From: Linyphia triangularis
Lineage: Eukaryota > Arthropoda > Arachnida > Araneae > Linyphiidae
Direction: 5' to 3'
Assembly: GCA_963978545.1 (NCBI GenBank)
Contig: OZ021727.1
Coordinates: forward strand, 57,920,487-57,984,486
DNA: 64,000 nucleotides
Positions within the stretch are counted from its first letter, which is position 1, and every line of letters starts with the position of its first letter. A program made the position numbers and the translations under genes. Under the pieces are notes generated by a model. That model saw nothing but the letters and a program-made list of their open reading frames with translations. It searched no databases and was not told the origin of the DNA. Shown here piece after piece: positions 1 to 11,068 of the stretch.

Positions 1-1192
1 ACTAAATGACACTTATTGTATACCGTTAATCCATCTTTTGTCTTTTGTAGTGCACTTATTAAAGCTTGAGTGAGACCCGTTCTGGAGTCTTTCAAGAAGT
101 TTGATGTTTGAGAAAACCCTCGTTTCATATCTGCATTTCCATGCGGAAGCACGAGGATAACCTTAACCAATCTTGTAAGCTCAGGATATTTTCCTGTCCT
201 AGATCATTCCTAAGAGAGAAGATGTTATTAAAGAAGTAATCAATCCGTCTAAGAAATACTTCATCTTCAATTTCGCACGTGTACCAGTCTTTTGGAATGT
301 TCTCATATTGCAAAACCCTCCACTCATCACCTATTAAGTCAACATTTAACGGAGGGCTTAGGTGAACATTGGATGAAAGATTTTTAACTGCTTTTAAAGA
401 CCAGGACTTGGATATATTTTCTGGTTTCAGACACCTTGCTTCTTTTATCACAATATTAAGTGAAAGGGTTTTCTCTAGAAATTCTTGAGCTACATTTTTT
501 AGACATTTTCGCATTAATACCGTCAACTCTTTTTAAAGAATTTTCTTAATCTTTGTCAAATACTTTTGAGATTGAACACCAATTTCAAGTTCATCCTCGT
601 CAAGTTCAAAGTCTATTGCCGGAAACTTTAACAGCTACAGTTCTTGTAGACTCATTTTTTAAAAAATTTCATTATCTTTAAGAAATGGCCATACAACTTT
701 CTTACTAAGGAATCCATCCTTTCATACACAAGATGTATCAAAGGTCCTTCTCATTGAAAAAGAGCTAATAAAGGTTGCAAGGTATTTGTCAAGGAGAGAA
801 GGAAGTGTACTTTCACCAAAGTAGCATTGGGCCTTTTCAGACACATCACAATCCTCAAATAACAAGCGTTTTCAGAAATCTTTAGGTCTCTTTTGGGCAA
901 CCTTTTTAAAAAATATTCAGAAACCACGGGCCAAAAAGACAAGCCTGTCTAACGCAGGACCAAGATTCAGCCACCTTCTTTCAACAAGCTTAAGATTCTT
1001 GAATCCAAGTTCAACTTGCAAATCTTTTAATTCCTCAACTCTGGCAGGGGACTGTTTAAAGAAGTAGTGCAAGCCTACAATGAAATCATTTACTGCTTTT
1101 CTGAAGACATTGTGGACCATGTATAGATTGCAAAACCCAATATTTACTGTGTGTAGATTGCAAAACCCAGCTTTCAGGGAAACCACAAGCAA
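1..1192 (-). pseudogene. hAT-type transposase remnant, C-terminal part, broken and cut by window edge
   Basis: Minus-strand reading frames at 1192-917, 942-751, 526-125 and about 185-1 follow one another in order but sit in different frames. The first contains a stretch ending in LYYFFK-like and W-rich residues (HYFFKQSPARVEEL, then ERRWLNLGPALDRL), and the last frame, entered by a frameshift near 180, reads LVKVILVLPHGNAD followed by FLKDSRTGLT. These resemble the C-terminal RNase H-like and dimerisation part of hAT-type transposases and their host-domesticated relatives. A ~31-bp direct duplication at 1117-1180 repeats a GFCNL motif. At least three frameshifts and several stops show it is dead. 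It runs off the left edge, so the true C-terminus is outside the window. No terminal repeats are visible. Family assignment rests on remembered motifs. Confidence 0.6.
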
Positions 1193-1255
1193 AAAAAAAA
1201 AAAAAATGGTGCGCGATTGTCACGTAGTATAAATTATATAAAAGAAACTTTGAAA

Positions 1256-1325
1256 AAGTAGGACTTTTTTTCCAAAAGTAGGACTTTTCCTACTTTCCTA
1301 CTAAAAAGTAGGAAAAGTAGGACTG
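1256..1325. repeat. Palindromic cluster of AGTAGGA/TCCTACT motifs
   Basis: The motif AAGTAGGACTTTT and its reverse complement recur at least five times within 70 bases, so the segment can fold on itself. No coding content is visible. Confidence 0.6.
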
Positions 1326-1424
1326 CTGGGTGCCCTGATACTGCGACTATATGTTGGTCAGAAATTTTCTGGAGCAAGTCAATATGGTACCAAGACCAGA
1401 CAGAAATAGTATTGCAATATATTT

Positions 1425-2040
1425 TCCGGGAGGGGGTGTTTTTACTTGCAGCAAGACATTCTTAATTTTTTAAAAGTTAAAACATTTTCGTGGAGGTGAT
1501 ACCCCCCCCCCCCCCCGGTAAAGCACCTGCGATATATCTCCAGCCCCCGTCCCTCTCCCGAAAAATATATATACGTATTTTTAATTTGCTACTGTTTCTT
1601 TTGAGATAAAAATTTGTACTTGCAAAAAAATATCCCTAATTTCTTAAAATTTAAAATATATTTCGGGGAGGGGATATATCGCCACTCCTGGCCTCGCGCC
1701 TTTGATATATCCCCCTAGTTTGGTGCTTACGATATATCCCCTCCCCGAAAAAATATATATATAAATTTTTACTGCTTTTTCTGAGCTAAAACTTTTACTT
1801 CTTGTAACCAAGATTACTTGTAATCCCTATTTCTTAAAAGTTAAAATATATTTTCGGTAAGAGGATATTCATCATTTCCCCTTCTCCAAGGTTAGTACCG
1901 GCGATATAGCCCCCGCTCCGAAAATATAGGTAATTTTTTAATTTTCTACAGCTATTACACAGGTAGAACGATTACTTACAACAAGATATCCCAATTTTTT
2001 TTAAGTAAAAGCATATAAGGAGGGGGAAGGGACATGAAGA
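1425..2040. repeat. Diverged tandem repeat, period about 175 bp, about 3.5 copies
   Basis: The landmark 'ACTTGCAA/CTTGTAA...ATATCCCTAATTTCTTAAAA' recurs near 1446, 1620, 1797 and 1970. Each unit also contains an inverted pair, AAAATATATTTCGGGGAGG facing CCTCCCCGAAAAAATATAT (for example 1652-1671 against 1738-1757), separated by a GC-rich loop with GATATATC. A run of about 16 C starts at 1501. Units are strongly diverged, so the array is old. No reading frame spans it. Confidence 0.7.
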
Positions 2041-2116
2041 TTTATTTCCCCTTGGCTACGAGGCCTGCACTCATTTGCGAAATGAGTTATTGCAGTATGT
2101 CACCTTTCAGGAAAGG

Positions 2117-2292
2117 TTGGTTGTATTCAGATTATCTGGGGCCGTCAGCAACACGAGGGCTATAATGCGCCGAAACATTCGTCATTAGACAAGCCAACAT
2201 ACATTTACAAACACCCATGCCTACACGGGACTCGAACCCGCAACCTCGCGGTCTAGAAGCAAGCACGCTAACCACTATACCGTTTGGTCGGC
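2117..2292 (-). mobile_element. SINE family A copy 1 (tRNA-derived), 14-bp target duplication
   Basis: On the minus strand it begins with a tRNA-like head containing an A-box-like TAGTGGTTAGCG and a B-box GGTTCGAGTCC, followed by a non-tRNA body and an AACCAACC-type tail. It is flanked by a perfect 14-bp direct repeat, CCTTTCAGGAAAGG, at 2103-2116 and 2293-2306. The intact duplication indicates a relatively recent insertion. It is a retrotransposed SINE, not a functional tRNA gene. Confidence 0.9.
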
Positions 2293-2344
2293 CCTTTCAG
2301 GAAAGGAAAACGTTTTATTATTCTTTGCAATAGGCACATAGTTT

Positions 2345-2410
2345 TGCTATAGGGTTGATTGGTTAGATTCGATTTTTCTTCGCGCAAAGGCTACACTAGA
2401 GCAATAATTC
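2345..2410. repeat. Fragment of a short dispersed repeat (family C)
   Basis: GGTTGATTGGTTAG...TTTTTCTTCGCGCAA matches, in reverse orientation, the segment at 9318-9372; related 'GCGCAAGGGCAACACGTGG' pieces occur at 8371-8405 and 18040-18075. These look like pieces of a further SINE-like family. Boundaries are uncertain. Confidence 0.4.
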
Positions 2411-2744
2411 GCCAAAACAACGTCCCTACACTATTCAGAATTTCAAAGGAGAAACTTCCTCAAACATGACATAAAACTATATAAACTCCTTCCAGGCAAA
2501 GCTATAAGATTCCTACTTGTATATCGGTCACATTCGCAATCGTGTCTAACGTTTTTCAAGTGGGATATTCAATTATCCTTAAGCCATTGATATAAAATTA
2601 ACTACACAATACTACAATTCAGGGGACATTATTTTACAAATTATTAAGAAAAATCCATATCGTACCGCAACACCAACTGCCAAATTTCTCAGACAAAATC
2701 TATAGAAGCCCCCCTCCCCCTCCTTGCGTGATAGCCTGGAATTA

Positions 2745-2900
2745 ATTCAGATCGTCGTTACCGGAGCATGCTTGCGGGATCTAATTATTTCATTGCTGCG
2801 GGCGCCGATTTAATTAATCTTGCCGGACGCCCCATATGCGGCAAGTAGATGAGGACGATAACTGCCGGTCATTAGTTTACGCCCCGTTTAAGACCCCCCC
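2745..2900. other. Single-copy-looking GC-richer island, possible regulatory element
   Basis: Higher GC than its surroundings, no long reading frame, no similarity to the repeats in this window, and clustered TAATTA/TTAATTAAT homeodomain-type cores with GC-rich spacers. This is the profile of a conserved non-coding element, but conservation cannot be judged from one sequence. Confidence 0.3.
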
Positions 2901-3101
2901 TCCCATTCCTCTAATAACTGGGATGAGGGATGGTCAATAGGAAACGATTGAGGTGGGGTATAGCTAAAAATTTGTAGTTTTGACCAACTGTTTGTTTTGT
3001 AAATAGTATGATTAAAATTGTTTAAAACTGTTCCAAGTCTCATAAATCAGCAAGATACTATGCTCGCAATCGTTGGGTCTTTTTGAATCCTAGTTAAGTT
3101 A

Positions 3102-3237
3102 TGGTTTGTTTGTACGCTCGACGGCCTATATATATGCACAATAGTGGCTAATCAGGCTGGAACTTACAGCTTAACGTGGATTCCGAACCACAACGAACAT
3201 CCATGCCTAACCCAGAATTCGAGACCGGCACCTTGGT
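3102..3237 (-). mobile_element. SINE family B copy 1, truncated
   Basis: Matches the body of family B (GGCTAATCAGG, TTAACGTGGATTCCGAACC, CATCCATGCCTAACCC), which in full copies starts with a tRNA-like head. The A-box end is missing here. No clear target duplication. Confidence 0.8.
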
Positions 3238-3760
3238 TTTATAAAAAATTTGTGATAAAAAGAGAAAATCTATGACGCGGTATGGAAGTTTTCTAAGCAG
3301 TCAAGTACTATAAAAACTCAATCTGAGGTTAAAATCACTTAAATAAGTTGCAATTACACATAGAATTTAAGCTTAGAGACATGAAATGAGGTACAAATCC
3401 CGATGTATCGAATTTTGTCACAAGGTATCTTCTTGAGTCCTACACATAGTTGTGAAATTTAGATCAAAAGACAAATCTTTTAATTGTTCCTCCAAAGAAA
3501 TAATGGGATAAAATGTATCATGAATGTTATTAAACTTGAATTCTAAACCATTATTTTATCATTACAGACTTGGATGTTAGGTAACTTAATAACTGCACAA
3601 ATTTCAAGTTTCATCATTTCATGCTCTCATGGAGTACTTAATACTGCAAGCCAACAAATTACACCAAATCGTTACAACTTTTTATTAACAGGTAATAATC
3701 ATGTTCCCACCTTTCTAAAGATTATCCGAGTCTAATATTACTTATAAAGTAGTCTTCGAA

Positions 3761-4429
3761 GTAGTCCGAGAGGAGACTGCAATTTTTGGACCTCATTGAA
3801 CATCATTCTGAATTTTTTATAGAAATTGGAGAAAAGTGATTAGATTACGAATCCACTGGTCTGCCATGGCAAAAATGGCCGAAACTGATTAAAAATCGAT
3901 TTGGAATGAGTTGAACTAAAATCTGATTGCCAAATATGTCATAACTTGCCAAAAAGAGAACAAACTGTTTCGTCTGGCAACCCACTGCATTTTGATTTTC
4001 AATGAGAAAAAGCGCAAACGATTTCTGATCTTTGGCTCGGAAAACTTGTATCTTTTAAAAGTAAGCCAAATTGGCGACATCAGTTACGTCATCAGTGACG
4101 TAATGTTTATTGTCAATTTGGCTCATTCGTGAAAGATGCAAGTAAGCCATAGCCACACATTCGAATCGTCTGCAACCTTCTTAATTGAAAATTAAAGAGT
4201 AAGGGTTAATAAATAAAAAAATAAAAATGCACATTATTTGTCAAGTTATGGCGCATTCGACACTTGGATTTAGTTCAACTTATTAAAAGTCGATTTTTGA
4301 CCCGTTTCGGCCATTTTTGCCACGGCAGACCAGTGGATTCGTAATCTACTCACTTTTCTCCAACTTCTATAAAAAATTCGGAATGATGTTCGATGGGGTT
4401 CAAAAATCGCAGTCGCCTCTCAGTCTACA
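3761..4429. mobile_element. Foldback MITE, copy 1 (near-complete palindrome, ~670 bp)
   Basis: The two halves are diverged reverse complements across almost the whole element, with the centre at about 4093 (TTACGTCATCAGTGACGTAA). The arms share 'AGACCAGTGGATTCGTAATC', 'TTTTTGCCATGGCA/CACGGCA', and the outer GGAGACTGC/GCAGTCGCC. A second copy, truncated on its left arm, lies at 36885-37437. No transposase is encoded, so it is non-autonomous; the superfamily is unknown. The 74-codon frame at 4317-4541 is a by-product. Confidence 0.85.
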
Positions 4430-6449
4430 ACGTGTTTATGCCCCTGAGGTAAACACTATCTCCATGTACCCTAATCATACAGAAGGAGAAGACCTGATCA
4501 AAGTTAATAAACTACTGAACTTGATAATCTTTTTAAAATGAATTTATCCGTTAAAAAGAATAGAACTGTTTACCTTCAAAAAGAGCACGAAACACAATAT
4601 TATCACAATCATGAACTACAAATCGAAACGATGTAAATAGCGTCATTTAGCTTACCTCTGGGGTACTGATTTGTATGATGTGAAGAATTTGTGAATAATG
4701 TATGGTGTAGACATTTATAATGAACATCAGCGGAGCAACATCCAGTCAACTATGGTTTCGCTGATGATCTCGAAAATCTGGTTATTTTTTTATTTTTTTT
4801 TACATTTTTGCAGTTTGAAATTACTAAAAAATCTTACATTTTTGTAATTTTTTTTTTACAAAATTTTTATTTATTAAATATTTTTAAATCTATTTACATA
4901 TTTTAAACCTTTTTTTTTTAAATTCATTTTTTGTTTCCTTATTGAAAGTTTGTTAAATGAACTAGACTTTCTAATACTGATATAAAAAAAATCCAAGGGA
5001 AAGTGCATGCTGAAGATCAAGATCTGAGTGAAGAGGAAAAGGACTTCTTAAGGGTTTGGGGCTGGCTTTCAGGAAATACAAGTAGGATATCACCAGATTC
5101 TATTTCCTGTTCATTGTTAATTTTAATCAAAGGTTTTCATCCATGCCAAGTCTACCTGCCAAGTTTCAGCTCGATTGAATGAAAGCAAGTGGCTCACTTA
5201 ACCCTCCAATGAATTTGACTGCCTCAAACAAAATCAAACATCGAAATAGCAAGTTTCTTTAGCATATGTTGTCAACCTTAACAGGGAAAGGTTTCATTCA
5301 TCAAATATCGCCAATTTGTATATGCTTTGGTATGGAGATCTGATGAAATTAAAGTTAATATGAACAATTTCAAAACATGCACTAATTTGAAATAAAAGCC
5401 ACAAAAAATTGAGACAATTTACAGAATAATGATATTAATAATTATTATTGTATTAATAAATTTATATACATACAATTTTAATATTCAATTAAACTCCCTT
5501 TGCTTGAATATTCTATTTTAATGCCTTTTAACTTTTTATTTACCAATTTAATATAATGCTGGTCTATTCTATTTAGAAAGCAAACTTCTATTATTTCTTG
5601 GGAATAACACATGTTTCCATGCTGCTATTTTTTTTTTTTGGGGGGGGGGGGGAGGGAGAGAAGGATTATTATAAAACTTAATTTAGTATTATTTGAACAA
5701 CCAAACGCGGATTCAATTGGCTGCATTTTACTCAAGTAATGGTTATTTGCATTCAGATTTTTATATAAATATTTTAAAATTAAGTTACAAAACAAGCACA
5801 TACTTCCTACATTTTATTGTAAAGTCAATAAATTGCAATTTATCAAGTTCTTTACCATCAAAATACTAAAGGGGAATGAAAATTTTTTTTTTTTTGATAA
5901 AATCGAATTATAATAGTTTAAAAAATTTGTACTTTTCCATGCGTATCAAAATCAGATATTTTATCTTCAGCTCGCGTGTAAATGGTCTCAAGATTAAACA
6001 AATAATGACAAAAGCACCAAATATTACTTCCAGATTGAGTTTTTAAATTCCTACAAACGAGACAGTACTTCATTTTTGTTTCATCATTTCATAATTTTCT
6101 AATGAGTGGTAAGTATTTTAAATGATGTCAAAAAAAATGGCAAATTGATGTTAAAAAGAACATTTTTTTTAAGCTATAAGTTCTTAAGTAATTAATAAAT
6201 TTTAGCAATTTTTGTTTCAAACGATAGTTTGTTAACGGCCAAACATAAACAACATACAACTTTTGTATTAAACAGTTTTTTAATAATTAATTATTAATTA
6301 ATAAAACAGTTTTAATTTTTTTTAATAGATATTTTTTTTTGCTTTAATAGAATTATTATGGTCAAAAACCCCTCCAGAATTTATTTTCCAGTCCAGTTTG
6401 ATTTTGGGCTCTCAATATTTTAGCAAAAATGTTAAAAAACTCACTTTAA
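4430..6449. other. AT-rich intergenic stretch
   Basis: No gene recognised. Long A/T runs around 4785-4930 and a T10-G13 junction at 5630-5652. Nothing else supportable. Confidence 0.6.
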
Positions 6450-6692
6450 GGGACCGTATAATAGATTACGTCAAGAAGCAAGCAAAACATTTGCTTCTTC
6501 CATACTTTAAAGAAATTTGCCCTCAAGATCGGTCAAAATAATTTTCGCTCATAAGTGCCGTGTTTCTCAACATAACGAACTGAAATTTGATATGTAGCAT
6601 AAACGAAGTATTCTAAATGGAATGAAAACATAAATGGGGGTTCGTATTGAGATTTTTAAAGATATAGTTAAATTTACTTAGTACACAGGCCC
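6450..6692. mobile_element. Possible MITE with TTAA flanks
   Basis: Begins GGGACCGTATAATAG after TTAA (6446-6449) and ends with CTTAGTACACAGGCCC before TTAA (6693-6696); the ends are imperfect inverted repeats. TTAA duplications are typical of piggyBac and Kolobok types. No coding capacity. Only one copy is seen, so this is tentative. Confidence 0.45.
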
Positions 6693-7224
6693 TTAAGAAA
6701 AAAAATTGCATCAGAAATATAAAAAATCGTAAACAAAACATTTTGGTGCAAACTGCAAGATTCTACGATAATTAGAATCGAAGATATAACCATCGTTCGG
6801 ATTTTTTTTGCGTACTGTTTCGCTTTCAACTTTAAATTGTGACATCCAAAATGGAGAATATACTACTCGTTAATATATTTTAAGTTTTTAAAACCAGCTT
6901 AAAGCAATATTTGAATTTTTTGTGTGGAACTTTCTTTCAAAAAGTTAACTATGACATGCCTTGCAACTAATTTTGTTGTATAGAGGAAGCATAGTACTAA
7001 ACGCATTTGAAAATGCAACGAATTTTATGTTCTATGCTAAATTTCAAAAGGATCCCTTCCAAAAGCAACCAGACAATGGGGAGAAGGGGGGGGGGGGGCT
7101 TATCACATGATGAAAAGATGAAAGGCCACATCTCCCCCCCCCCCATCTCCTTCAATCCGTAACACGAAACAGATAACGATAATGTCGTTTCCACTGCGAT
7201 TGAGAAAATGAAAATTCGATTGCC
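6693..7224. other. Intergenic stretch with poly-G and poly-C tracts
   Basis: No gene recognised. A G tract near 7087-7098 faces a C tract at about 7134-7144, so the ~60 bases between them could form a hairpin. Confidence 0.5.
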
Positions 7225-7470
7225 TCTCGGCATCTATCAAATTATAACTCGCTGGGTCAATCGAATCGCGTCGAATTTAAAACGCGCACTAATTTACGTA
7301 ATAATGTGTCGCATCATTTTCCGATCCCATTCACACCTGTCGGTCCGGCATCATCCAGGCGTTAATGCAATGCCAGATAATTGAGTTCGGAGAGCAACAG
7401 AGGCCGGACTCTAGGCGTGGTCCGGCTTTGTTTGCCAAGTGCCTTTCGGTGGAAAGGTTGACAATGGCGG
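7225..7470. other. Single-copy-looking GC-richer island, possible regulatory element
   Basis: Contains TCACACCTGTC (E-box CACCTG), GCATCATTTTCC, AATTTACGTAATAATG and a run of GC-richer sequence without repeats. Short overlapping reading frames occur on both strands, which argues against a single coding use. Possible enhancer; unproven. Confidence 0.3.
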
Positions 7471-7760
7471 GGACAAGTGCAGTAAATTGGATTTCTGGGG
7501 TTTCGGTAATAAGCTGCATTGACTGTAGGATTAAGGTAGTAAAATTCTGAAATGTGTTGCATATATTTTATATATTAACCTTTTCAAACCTTGCCAGAAT
7601 GTTTCACTATACGACAAAACTTGTTTGTAAAACTTTGTTCGTGAACATTAAAGAAAAAAAAAAACATAGATTGTGTACAACACATATTTGAGGCATTTTA
7701 AATATATTTCGTGTTTTGAAAATTTTCTTCGGAATGTTTGCTCTTTAGAATCGGTTAGAG

Positions 7761-7938
7761 GAGGATTCGTTGAATTGTATGCTCATCAACGACCTATTTT
7801 TATGTATAATGACGGCTAATCAGGCGGAACCCCTAGAGCTTAACGTGGATTCCGAACCACAATGAAGATCCATGCCTAACTCGGGATAACCCTGTACCTT
7901 TGGCATTTTAGGTCAGAGCGCTAACCATGTGGTTACAT
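7761..7938 (-). mobile_element. SINE family B copy 2
   Basis: Full-length-like family B copy in minus orientation, with body motifs GGCTAATCAGGCGG and TTAACGTGGATTCCG and a degraded tRNA-like head (the B-box has lost GGTTCGAATCC). Diverged, hence old. Confidence 0.8.
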
Positions 7939-8003
7939 AATTATAATGAAGCAGGAGAAAGTCTTATCGCAATGCGTGGACTTTCACTTTAACCGTTTAG
8001 AGA

Positions 8004-8183
8004 TTGGTTGGTTTTGTGCGCTCAACGACCTATACTTGAGCACCATAACGGCTAATCAAATAGGAATCTGCAGCTTAACGTGAATTCCGAACTACAACGA
8101 ATATCCATGCTTAACCCAGGATTCAAACCCGGCACCTTTGGCATGCGAAGTCAGAGCGCTAACCACACGGCTATCAGGTTGCT
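8004..8183 (-). mobile_element. SINE family B copy 3
   Basis: Good copy of family B: tail GGTTGGTTTTGTGCGCTCAA, body GGCTAATCA and TAACGTGAATTCCG, and tRNA-like head with GGTTTGAATCC-like B-box and GTGTGGTTAGCGCTCTGAC A-box region on the minus strand. It abuts copy 4 head to tail. A small reading frame here (8080-8262) is a shadow. Confidence 0.85.
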
Positions 8184-8330
8184 TGGTTTATACATTCGAA
8201 GACCTTTTTTTTTTCTTTTTTCCCCACTGACTCAGTTAATCAGACCAGAACCCACAGCTTAATGTAGATTCAAAACCACAATGAATATCCATGCCTAACT
8301 CAGGATTCATGTCCGGTATCTTTGACATTA
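8177..8330 (-). mobile_element. SINE family B copy 4, degraded, in tandem with copy 3
   Basis: Same orientation as copy 3, sharing TTAATGTAGATTC and ATCCATGCCTAACTCAGG. The T-rich centre and head are eroded. Copies 3 and 4 form a head-to-tail pair, so the later one probably landed in the tail of the other. Confidence 0.7.
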
Positions 8331-8399
8331 ATCGATTCGATACAAAGGTAGGTTGGAAGGAGTTTAACTGGGCAAGGGCAACACGTGGGCCATACTGCG

Positions 8400-10202
8400 C
8401 CAAGATTAGATGCAAAAAAAGTAGTTTAAAATATGTATAAATTTATTTATTTTTACACCATGGTGTTATCGACCACAATCTTCGGCAGACTTTTATAGCT
8501 TCATTAAAAAATGTGAATGGTTCAATTTTCATTTGTTATACATAAAAGATTTAATGAAACATTTCTAAAGCCAACAGAAAATTATTTAAATAAATAGACG
8601 TTGTTATAATTTTTCGGTGCAGTATAGTTCTCGTATAGTCAAGACCCGATTTCTGAACAACCCAACAAAGCCCATGCTTGGGGCTCTCAAATTTATACAC
8701 CCCCTAAAAAATATTAATGATAGGCAGATGTAGTGTTTTTGGTACATATCATCCATTACTTTATATTTTGTTTTATGCCCATGGCTTCTTAATTGATTTC
8801 TTTGTGATTAGGCATTTTAATCATCCAACTAAAGAATTATCAAATGAGAGTAAATTTTAAGGACCACAAATTTCAACTTTTATTTCAAGTGAATTTCATT
8901 TCGGTTGATTTCTGTTGTGCGATTTTGGGCTTTAGAAAATGATTATCAACAAACTTGCACACTAAACACGAAATTGATTGTTTGTGGTTAATAATCACAC
9001 TGGAAAATAGTTTAAATGTTTCTTAATTGTGTGTTTACCTAGTTGTAAAAATATGTTTACTGTTAAAATACACTAATGATAGTTTAAAGCCAAATTCGAG
9101 GAAATCTTATTGCAAAAGTCGAATGATCTACCTACCGAAACAAACTGTGTTTCAATGTAACGTCTTTCGTTAAACAGTACTGTTTTAGACCATGTAACTT
9201 AGAAGGAAAATCCTTCCAATAACCATTATCAATCATTATCGGAACACCCCTCCGCCTAATTTAATTTTTTTTTACACAACTCCGAAAATATATTGTGCTT
9301 TTGGCCCCGATTGCATCAGTCCTTACATATAGCGCTTGCGCAAAGAAAAATCTAATACAACCAACCAACAACTAAAATGAATTTGAAACTTGAATTTAGT
9401 TTGAACCAGGAACAGCGTTGCTAGATGTTGGATTCGAAAAGGTAGGCGGCTTTCAAATTACTTACTATAGTTCATGATATTTTTAGCTATTGTATATCAG
9501 TGGTACTTCAAAACTAAATACTACTTCAAATAAAGTACTAAAAAAGTATTATATAAAAAAATTAGTGTTGGGAAAACATTGGCCTGTTGTATTAAAAATT
9601 CTATACATGGCGACACTGAATAAGGGTGTGCATGAGAGTAGTTGGAAAAGCAATATTGTATTCCAAATTATGAGTGGAAAAGTAAAAATAGAAAACAAAA
9701 ATGCACAATAATAAGATAGTTTTCAATAAATCATACCACAAATTAAGTATTTTCATTTACTATCTGTTGCTTATATCAATATAAAACAATAAAAGAACGC
9801 GAAATCTAATCAAAACAAAAAGAATGCAGCTTTTTAGAGTTATCTGTTACTATTCTACCTTTGAAAATAATCTGTATAGTCCAATTGATAGAATTGAATT
9901 TTATTGAATCACGATTGCCAAAGAGACAGTGTGAATTTTTTAAAAATCTTACACCCTCATGGCATTTAAAATACCATATCTCATACTTTTATATATTCAG
10001 ATAAGGACGTCGAAATTGGTATTTTAATATTTAACACAGGTTTTGGAGCAGATCGAATCTCTGCGTGAAAAGTGGCGCAACTTAAAATCTTTATTTTTGT
10101 GTACAGAGAATGGATATGGGAAGAATCACTGAGGGAAAGAACGACACAACTCAGTTTCAAATTTAATTCAATTTGGAAACAATGTGTACTGTTCTTCCAG
10201 CT
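8400..10202. other. AT-rich intergenic stretch with a family C fragment
   Basis: No gene recognised. The family C piece lies at 9318-9372 (minus strand). A 73-codon frame at 9490-9711 has no recognisable domain and biased AT composition, so I do not call it. Confidence 0.5.
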
Positions 10203-10215
10203 ACGAGCCTATGAA

Positions 10216-10392
10216 AAACGGTATAGTGGTTAGCGTGCTAGCTTCTAGACCGCGAGGTTGCGGATTCGAGTCCCGTGTTTGGCATGGGTGTTTGTAAATG
10301 TATGTTGGCTTGTCTAATGACGAATGTTTCGGCGCATTATAGCCCTCGTGTTACTGACGGCTCCAGATAATCTGAATACAACCAATCAACCA
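10216..10392 (+). mobile_element. SINE family A copy 2, 13-bp target duplication
   Basis: tRNA-like head with GTATAGTGGTTAGCG and a GATTCGAGTCC B-box, the shared body (GACGAATGTTTCGG, CTCGTGTTACTGACGG, CAGATAATCTGAATAC) and the AACCAATCAACC tail. Flanked by perfect ACGAGCCTATGAA at 10203-10215 and 10393-10405. Confidence 0.92.
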
Positions 10393-10520
10393 ACGAGCCT
10401 ATGAATTTAGTGCAATCTTTAAATTAAATATAAGATTCTCCTAAAAAGATCAAGGAAGAAGAGTTTGAGTTGTATAACTTTTTTCGAGGGGATACTATAT
10501 CATAATAGTTCGGTTACGCC

Positions 10521-10742
10521 GGGTTCGAATCTCTTCTAGACCGCGAGGTTGCGAGTTCGAGTCCTGTGTAAGGTATGGGTGTCTGTAAATGTATTTTGGC
10601 TTGTCTAATAACGAATGTTTCGGAGCATTATAGCTCTCGTGTTGCTGACGGCGCCAGATAATCTGAAAACAACCAATTGGGTTCGAATCCCGGGTTAGGT
10701 GTTAGGTCCCCGATTGAGCGCACAAACCAACCAACGAATCAA
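10521..10742 (+). mobile_element. Composite SINE: headless family A inside a family B remnant, 12-bp outer duplication
   Basis: The outer unit is flanked by TTCGGTTACGCC at 10509-10520 and 10743-10754. Inside, GGGTTCGAATC occurs at 10521-10531 and again at 10679-10689. Between these lies a family A copy starting at its mid-head (CTAGACCGCGAGG), without its A-box. After the second GGGTTCGAATC comes a shortened family B tail (GATTGAGCGCACAAACC). This is either a nested insertion or a template switch between two SINE RNAs at the B-box. Confidence 0.75.
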
Positions 10743-10888
10743 TTCGGTTACGCCATGCTGGAGCAACAAGGGACGATGCTGTACTCAAAGACGCCACCTA
10801 GGTGTGTAATTTTGACTTGATAAGCATTATTTAATTCTGTAAAAAATGGATTAGCCATTTTGAATTGTGTCTTACTCAAAGTCAGTGT

Positions 10889-11068
10889 GTACCGATCAAA
10901 CGATATAGTGGCTACCTTGCTAGCTTCTAGACAGCGAGGTTGCGGGTTCGAGTCCCGTGTAAGGCATGGGTGTTTGTAAATGTATGTTGACTTGTCAAAT
11001 GACGAATGTTTCGGCTCATTATAGCCCTCGTGTTGCTGACGGCGCCAGATAATCTGAAAATAACCAAC
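10889..11068 (+). mobile_element. SINE family A copy 4, 12-bp target duplication
   Basis: Full-length family A with A-box-like TATAGTGGCTACC and B-box GGTTCGAGTCC. Flanked by CAAAGTCAGTGT at 10877-10888 and 11069-11080. The 107-codon frame on the opposite strand (11071-10748) runs through the SINE and is not a gene. Confidence 0.92.

Noticed and set aside
2200..2292. tRNA gene
   Set aside because: The tRNA-like heads of families A and B have promoter boxes but no complete cloverleaf with a paired acceptor stem, and each is followed by the SINE body and flanked by target duplications.
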